Below the pieces are notes generated by a model, which did no database searches, was not told where the DNA came from, and saw only the letters and a list, made by a program, of their open reading frames with translations. The translations under genes and the position numbers were made by a program. From the NCBI GenBank assembly GCA_002347095.1, contig DDWZ01000025.1:1-55585 (forward strand): a stretch of DNA of 55,585 bases, in the 5' to 3' direction. Positions 51,535 through 55,585 of the stretch are shown here, in pieces (within the stretch, counting starts at the first letter, position 1; every line of letters begins with the position of its first letter). Source of the stretch: Desulfobulbaceae bacterium UBA2273. GTDB taxonomy: Bacteria > Desulfobacterota > Desulfobulbia > Desulfobulbales > Desulfurivibrionaceae.

Positions 51535-53608
51535 ATTTTTTGTCTTTTTTCTGGGCCTTGGCGATCAACTCTTCGGCAACGCTCTTGGGCACCGGACGGT
51601 AGGTGGCAAATTCCATGGTAAACTCCGCTTTGCCCTGGGTCAAGGAGCGAAGATCGGTTGAGTAGCCGAACATCTCGGAAAGCGGCACCTCGGCCTCGAT
51701 GACCGTATAGGCGTCTTCTTCGTTGGTGCCGATGATCATGCCGCGCCGCTGGTTCAGGCTGCCCATGATCGAGCCCTGGAACTCGGTGGGGCCCTCGACC
51801 GCGACCTTCATGATCGGTTCCATGATCACCGGCTTGGCCTTGGCGTATGCCTCCTTGAAGCCGCCCATGGCAGCAAGCTGGAAGGCGATATCCGAGGAGT
51901 CCACGGCATGGGAGGCGCCGTCGTTGATGGCGCAACGCACGCCGGTAACATGGGCGCCCACGAGCGAGCCCTTTTCCAGACATTTTTGGAAGCCCTTGTC
52001 GCAGGAGGGGATGTATTCCCGGGGCACTGAGCCGCCGACGATCTGGTCGACAAACTCGTATTCACCCTCTTCCAGGGGCTCGATGTAGCCGGCAACGCGG
52101 CCGAACTGACCGGAGCCGCCGGTCTGCTTCTTGTGGGTGTAGTTGAAGTCGGCCCGCTGGGTGATGGTCTCGCGGTAGGCGACCTGGGGTGCGCCCACGG
52201 TTACCTCGGCCTTGTATTCGCGCTTCATCCGCTCGACGTAGACGTCGAGATGCAGCTCGCCCATGCCGGAGATGATGGTTTCCATGGTCTCGGCATCCAC
52301 ATAGGTCTTGAAGGTGGGGTCTTCCTTGGTGAAGCGGTTCAGGGCCTTGGACATGTTGTCCTGGGCCTTGTTGTCGATCGGGGTGATGGACAGGGAGATA
52401 ACCGGCTCCGGCACATGCATGGAGCTCATGGAGAAGTTGTAGTCGCCGCGGGTAAAGGTGTCGCCGGAGGCGCAGTCGATGCCGAACAGGGCCACGATGT
52501 CGCCGGAGCCGGACTCCTCGATCTCCTCCATCTCGTCGGAATGCATCCGCACCAGACGGCCGACCTTGGCCTTCTTGCCGGTGCGGACATTGACGATGGA
52601 GTCGCCCTTCTTCAGGGTGCCCTGGTAGGTGCGCACGTAGGTGAGCTGTCCGTAGCGGCCGTCCTCAAGTTTGAAGGCCAGGGCCAGCAGGGGGTCGGTC
52701 GGCAGGTTGGAGACCTTGACCTCGGCCTCGTCGTGATCCAGATCCAGGGCGAAGTTGTCAACATCGGTGGGACACGGCAGGTAGTCGTTGACCGCGTCGA
52801 GCAGGAGCTGCACGCCTTTGTTCTTGTAGGCGGAGCCCATCATGACCGGGCTAAATTCCAGGGACAGGGTGCCCTTGCGGATCGCAGCCATGATCATCTC
52901 CTCGGTGGGGGTGCCTTCGAGCACGGCCTCCATCAATTCGTCGGAGAACATGGAAACCGCGTCCAGCAGCTCTTCCCGCTTGGCGTCGCATTCATCCTTG
53001 TACTGGGCGGGAATCTCTTCCACCCGGATCTTGTCGCCGTTTTCGCCGTCGAAATACACGGCCTTCATCTTGACCAGATCGATGAGCCCTTGCATGTCGC
53101 CCTCAAGGCCCATGGGCACCTGGATGGGCACCGCGTTGAGGCCCAGCTTCTCGCGGAGTTGCTTGATGACCTTGTCCGGGTTGGCGCCGGTGCGGTCGCA
53201 TTTGTTGATGAAGGCGACGCGGGGAACCCGGTAGCGGGTCATCTGCCGGTTGACCGTGATGCTTTGTGACTGTACGCCGCCCACGGAGCAGAGGATCAGC
53301 ACCGCGCCGTCGAGTACGCGCAGGGCCCGTTCAACCTCGATGGTGAAATCCACATGGCCGGGGGTGTCGATGATGTTGATGGAATGGTCCTTCCAGTCGC
53401 AGTAGGTGGCGGCGGAACAGATGGTGATGCCCCGTTCCCGCTCCAGCTCCATGGAGTCCATCTTGGCGCCGACGCCGTCCTTGCCGCGCACTTCATGGAT
53501 GGCATGAATACGCTGGGTATAAAAAAGGATGCGCTCGGTCAGGGTGGTTTTGCCTGAGTCGATATGGGCGCTGATTCCAATATTGCGGACTTTCGAAAGG
53601 TCTTTCAT
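51533..53608 (-). CDS. fusA: Elongation factor G, mitochondrial EFG1-like (spd) type
   Basis: 691-residue translational GTPase. G1 is [22 protein letters not shown]2 RGITI; G3 [10 protein letters not shown]4 [11 protein letters not shown]. Domains II-V follow, with [13 protein letters not shown] and [18 protein letters not shown]. The AHIDSGKTT form (instead of AHIDAGKTT) and [21 protein letters not shown] match mitochondrial EFG1 and the spd-type EF-Gs of spirochetes, planctomycetes and deltaproteobacteria, which act in translocation. It is transcribed alone, not in a str operon, behind a leader terminator. The stop codon abuts a repeat. Confidence 0.93.
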   Translation of the reverse strand: MKDLSKVRNIGISAHIDSGKTTLTERILFYTQRIHAIHEVRGKDGVGAKMDSMELERERGITICSAATYCDWKDHSINIIDTPGHVDFTIEVERALRVLDGAVLILCSVGGVQSQSITVNRQMTRYRVPRVAFINKCDRTGANPDKVIKQLREKLGLNAVPIQVPMGLEGDMQGLIDLVKMKAVYFDGENGDKIRVEEIPAQYKDECDAKREELLDAVSMFSDELMEAVLEGTPTEEMIMAAIRKGTLSLEFSPVMMGSAYKNKGVQLLLDAVNDYLPCPTDVDNFALDLDHDEAEVKVSNLPTDPLLALAFKLEDGRYGQLTYVRTYQGTLKKGDSIVNVRTGKKAKVGRLVRMHSDEMEEIEESGSGDIVALFGIDCASGDTFTRGDYNFSMSSMHVPEPVISLSITPIDNKAQDNMSKALNRFTKEDPTFKTYVDAETMETIISGMGELHLDVYVERMKREYKAEVTVGAPQVAYRETITQRADFNYTHKKQTGGSGQFGRVAGYIEPLEEGEYEFVDQIVGGSVPREYIPSCDKGFQKCLEKGSLVGAHVTGVRCAINDGASHAVDSSDIAFQLAAMGGFKEAYAKAKPVIMEPIMKVAVEGPTEFQGSIMGSLNQRRGMIIGTNEEDAYTVIEAEVPLSEMFGYSTDLRSLTQGKAEFTMEFATYRPVPKSVAEELIAKAQKKDKK

Positions 53609-53690
53609 GGTAAGTCTTCCACTCCATTTATGCAGTTGCGCGGTTACGCCTGGCGCCGGTCAAGGCACCATACCTTGGGAAACCGGCATT

Positions 53691-53724
53691 AAAAAAAACG
53701 GCCCGTTTCGCGTTTCGAGGGCCG
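53691..53724 (-). terminator. Terminator in the fusA leader
   Basis: On the minus strand CGGCCC (53724-53719) pairs with GGGCCG (53704-53699) and is followed by eight T (53698-53691). It lies about 83 bp before the fusA ATG and about 25 bp after the predicted promoter start site. A second hairpin (GCCGGT ... ACCGGC with inner CAAGG/CCTTG) follows at about 53655-53687. There is no upstream minus-strand gene for it to terminate. Confidence 0.75.
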
Positions 53725-53751
53725 AATGAACAGTCTTTTTCAGAACAGGCA

Positions 53752-53780
53752 CTTTTACCCCCAAGCCCGGTTGCTGTCAA
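53752..53780 (-). promoter_or_regulatory. Candidate sigma-70 promoter of fusA
   Basis: On the minus strand TTGACA (53780-53775), a 17-bp spacer and TAAAAG (53757-53752). The -35 is consensus and the -10 moderate. The predicted leader is about 135 nt and includes a terminator. Confidence 0.6.
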
Positions 53781-53865
53781 GGGAAAAATTCGGCGCATTC
53801 GCACGCAGTTACTTCCGGCGACACGTGGCGAACGTCTCGGCGATCATGACTTTTCCTCACGTTAA

Positions 53866-53910
53866 TGCACAATAGTCTTGACCATTCTGCAAATTCGTGC
53901 ACAATAGTCT
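53866..53910 (+). repeat. Direct repeat upstream of the DUF4143-type ATPase gene
   Basis: TGCACAATAGTCT occurs at 53866-53878 and again at 53898-53910, 32 bp apart (about three helical turns). The second copy ends 2 bp before the ATG. The spacing suits binding sites on one face of the DNA, or a small duplication. Confidence 0.6.
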
Positions 53911-53912
53911 GC

Positions 53913-55031
53913 ATGGAACGCTCTCAACTCTCCCTGATTGAAAAAGACCTGCGCCAGAAATTGGTTTTTCTCACCGGCCCCCGGCAGGTTGGTAAAACCC
54001 ACCTCGCCCTTGACCTGCTCAAGAAATCCGCCAACGGGGTCTACCTCAATTACGATAACCTGGAAGACCGGGCCATCATCCACAGGTCTGCCTGGCTGCC
54101 CGCCACCGAACTCCTGGTTCTGGATGAACTGCACAAGATGGCAGGGTGGAAAAATTATCTCAAGGGAGTTTTCGACACCAAACCCGCCCAGCTTCGGATT
54201 CTCGTGACCGGCAGCGCCCGACTGGACACCTTCCGAAGCAGCGGCGACTCCCTTGCGGGCCGTTATTTCCGGCACCGGCTCAACCCCTTGTCCGTGGTTG
54301 AGGTTGCCCAAGCCTCGGAAAGCACCCTTGACGCGCTTATGACCCGTGGCGGATTCCCAGAGCCGTTTCTGGCGGAAACCGATCAGGATGCCGACCGCTG
54401 GCGCATGCAGTATGTCGATGGTCTTGTCCGCACCGATATCCTTGACTTCGAGCGCATCCACGACCTCAAGGCCGTGCAGCTCACCATGGAGCTCCTGCGT
54501 CGTCGGGTCGGCTCGCCGATTTCCATCACCTCGCTGGCCCAAGATGTTGCCTGCTCTCCCAACACCATCAAGAAGTACCTGGATATATTCGAAGCGCTTT
54601 TTATCGTTTTCCGGGTGACGCCTTATCACCACAATATTGCCCGTTCGCTCCTGAAGGAGCCGAAGCTTTATTTCTACGACACCGGCATGGTCAAGGGCGA
54701 CGATGGCCTGCGTTTTGAAAACATGATGGCGGTGAGCCTGCTGAAGCACGTCAACGCCATTGAGGATTACGAGGGGAAGCGGGCAGCGCTCCATTATCTG
54801 CGAACCAAGGAAAAGAAAGAGGTGGATTTTGCCTTGGCGCTGGAGGACCAGCCAACTTTCATCATCGAGGCAAAGCTCAGCGAAAGTGACCTGGCCCCAT
54901 CGCTTCGCTATTTCCATGAAAAATACGGCTTCCCGGCGGTGCAGGTGGTGCGCCACCTTCGCCAGGAACGTATGGCTGGCGATATCCCCATCCGGAGGGC
55001 GTTGAATTTTCTGCGGGAGCTAAAGATGTAG
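53913..55031 (+). CDS. AAA ATPase, AAA_14/DUF4143 type
   Basis: 372 residues. Walker A is LTGPRQVGKTHLAL and Walker B is LLVLDELHKMAGW; sensor-like ILVTGSARLD follows. The middle has RTDILDFERIHDLKAVQ and a winged-helix stretch (VACSPNTIKKYLDIFEALFIVFRV). The C-terminal DUF4143 region has LYFYDTGMVKG and a PDDEXK-like core in KEVDFALALEDQPTFIIEAKLS. This family is abundant and patchy in bacteria and archaea, and its role is not settled; it is often thought to be defence- or mobility-related. The ATG at 53913 lies 2 bp after a direct repeat. A strong terminator follows, so it is a single-gene unit. Confidence 0.87.
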   Translation: MERSQLSLIEKDLRQKLVFLTGPRQVGKTHLALDLLKKSANGVYLNYDNLEDRAIIHRSAWLPATELLVLDELHKMAGWKNYLKGVFDTKPAQLRILVTGSARLDTFRSSGDSLAGRYFRHRLNPLSVVEVAQASESTLDALMTRGGFPEPFLAETDQDADRWRMQYVDGLVRTDILDFERIHDLKAVQLTMELLRRRVGSPISITSLAQDVACSPNTIKKYLDIFEALFIVFRVTPYHHNIARSLLKEPKLYFYDTGMVKGDDGLRFENMMAVSLLKHVNAIEDYEGKRAALHYLRTKEKKEVDFALALEDQPTFIIEAKLSESDLAPSLRYFHEKYGFPAVQVVRHLRQERMAGDIPIRRALNFLRELKM

Positions 55032-55072
55032 GGGGCATGGAGGTCAGCGCCAACATGGCAATTCATGAGAGG

Positions 55073-55113
55073 AAGGGCAGGGAGATATGGACTTATCTCC
55101 CTGCCCTTTTCTT
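55073..55113 (+). terminator. Intrinsic terminator after the DUF4143-type ATPase gene
   Basis: AAGGGCAGGGAGATA (55073-55087) and its exact reverse complement (55094-55108) form a 15-bp stem with a 6-nt loop, followed by TTCTTT. Confidence 0.92.
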
Positions 55114-55433
55114 TCTGCCGTTATTCCGGAGAAAGCCGACATTTTAAGCCATTGATGACTCCTGGACCCTGGCTTTCGCCGGGGTGACGACATTTTGCAA
55201 GAAGCTCCTAATTTTATGTAAATTTCAACCACGATTTTAAATCTGCATGAAATGGAGAGCCTGTTTGTTTTACAACACTGTTGTGTTGGGTGGTACGCAG
55301 CTACTTGCGGCGGCAAGGGGGAATTTGGGGGCGATGGGCGAAAGGGAGAGAACGCAAGTCTGCCCGGGAGAAAACGCCATCGCTTAAGAAGGCCTCTGGC
55401 CCAGATATCGCGTGCGTCTTATCGGCTGGATTG
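55114..55433. other. Non-coding stretch without recognised genes
   Basis: About 320 bp with no plausible coding frame. CCTGGACCCTGGCTTTCGCCGGGGTGACG (split here as CCTGGACCCTGG, CTTTCGCC, GGGGTGACG, about 55161-55190) resembles a common dispersed bacterial repeat with a CGCTTTCGCG-type core. An ACAACACTGTTGTGTT palindrome lies at 55271-55286. Nothing else is recognised. Confidence 0.5.
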
Positions 55434-55481
55434 ATCTGGTGATTTAGCCAGGGGAATCTGGTCAAATCACCAGATTCCCCT
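55434..55481. repeat. Two overlapping, mutually exclusive inverted repeats upstream of the sigma-54 promoter
   Basis: ATCTGGTGATTT (55434-55445) is the exact complement of AAATCACCAGAT (55464-55475), 12 bp. AGGGGAATCTGGT (55450-55462) is the exact complement of ACCAGATTCCCCT (55469-55481), 13 bp. The two share 55469-55475, so only one can form at a time. They lie 65-112 bp upstream of the -24 element, where enhancer-binding proteins bind. Confidence 0.75.
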
Positions 55482-55545
55482 CTTCCCCCTCCGCGCCGTG
55501 TTGCGCATCGTCCTGTTTATGCGTCCATTTTTTTCTGACACACCA

Positions 55546-55561
55546 TGGCATTAATCTTGCT
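55546..55561 (+). promoter_or_regulatory. Sigma-54 (RpoN) promoter
   Basis: TGGCAT (55546-55551), five bases, then TTGCT (55557-55561) fits the -24/-12 consensus TGGCAY-N5-TTGCW exactly. The gene it drives lies beyond the window. Confidence 0.7.
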
Positions 55562-55585
55562 ATTGCTCCGGCCAATAAATAGTGA

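Noticed and set aside
53913..55031. Transposase or insertion sequence near the window end
   Set aside because: The gene is a P-loop ATPase with a DUF4143-type C-terminus; no DDE or HUH motif and no flanking inverted repeats.

Overview
The window is a GC-rich, densely coded bacterial chromosome segment, most likely from a sulfate-reducing or sulfur-disproportionating member of the Desulfobacterota, near the Desulfobulbales. The main reasons are a complete dsrMKJOP operon preceded by an RsbRD-type gene, a YedF/cysteine-desulfurase selenium-sulfur pair, an EF-G of the spirochete/deltaproteobacterial (mitochondrial EFG1-like) type, and many c-di-GMP and two-component proteins. No rRNA, CRISPR array, phage block or transposase is visible. 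The placement is inference from gene content.

Layout. 1-1.5 kb: 5' part of a NIT-domain chemotaxis receptor, cut by the window edge. 1.6-6.0 kb (minus): tight operon hisC-cmk-pilZ-yedF-cysteine desulfurase-rhodanese lipoprotein. 6.1-8.0 kb (minus): gatC and gatA, separated by an intrinsic terminator. 8.0-10.9 kb (minus): HD-GYP response regulator, histone-deacetylase-family enzyme, 5-formyl-THF cyclo-ligase. 11.1-17.5 kb (plus): remnant of a sensory gene, a mercuric-reductase-like flavoprotein, a 1040-residue radical SAM / ArsM-like methyltransferase / Cys-rich fusion, a TVP38/DedA membrane protein and mutM. 17.7-21.7 kb: Ala/Pro-rich lipoprotein, then bioB-bioF and pcnB (minus). 21.8-25.1 kb: nitronate-monooxygenase-like enzyme (minus), then HAD-NUDIX-GGDEF (plus). 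25.3-33.5 kb: rpsA, sppA, HU, Sua5/YciO (minus), ppx/gppA, guaB, guaA. 33.7-38.3 kb: GAF histidine kinase, receiver-TPR protein and a large membrane protein with a CCHC zinc-knuckle signature. 38.4-40.9 kb (minus): tRNA-Arg(TCT) and a cysteine synthase-cysteinyl-tRNA synthetase fusion. 41.1-46.8 kb (minus): rsbRD-like gene then dsrM-K-J-O-P. 47-51.4 kb (minus): small protein, HDOD and metallo-beta-lactamase-fold proteins, eukaryotic-type HisA, a P-loop ATPase. 51.5-53.6 kb (minus): fusA with a leader terminator. 53.9-55.0 kb: DUF4143-type ATPase. The window ends at a strong sigma-54 promoter preceded by overlapping inverted repeats.

The strongest candidates for something new are: (1) the flavoprotein / radical SAM-ArsM-Cys-rich fusion / TVP38 cluster, which looks like a metalloid-modifying pathway; (2) the CysK-CysS fusion, whose CysS half keeps the zinc ligands but has altered HIGH and KMSKS signatures; (3) the kinase / receiver-TPR / zinc-knuckle membrane protein cluster; (4) families of dispersed palindromic repeats that sit at, and in several cases contain, the stop codons of genes (guaA, fusA, gatA) or lie between operon genes.

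All calls come from reading the sequence and translations; no database search was run.
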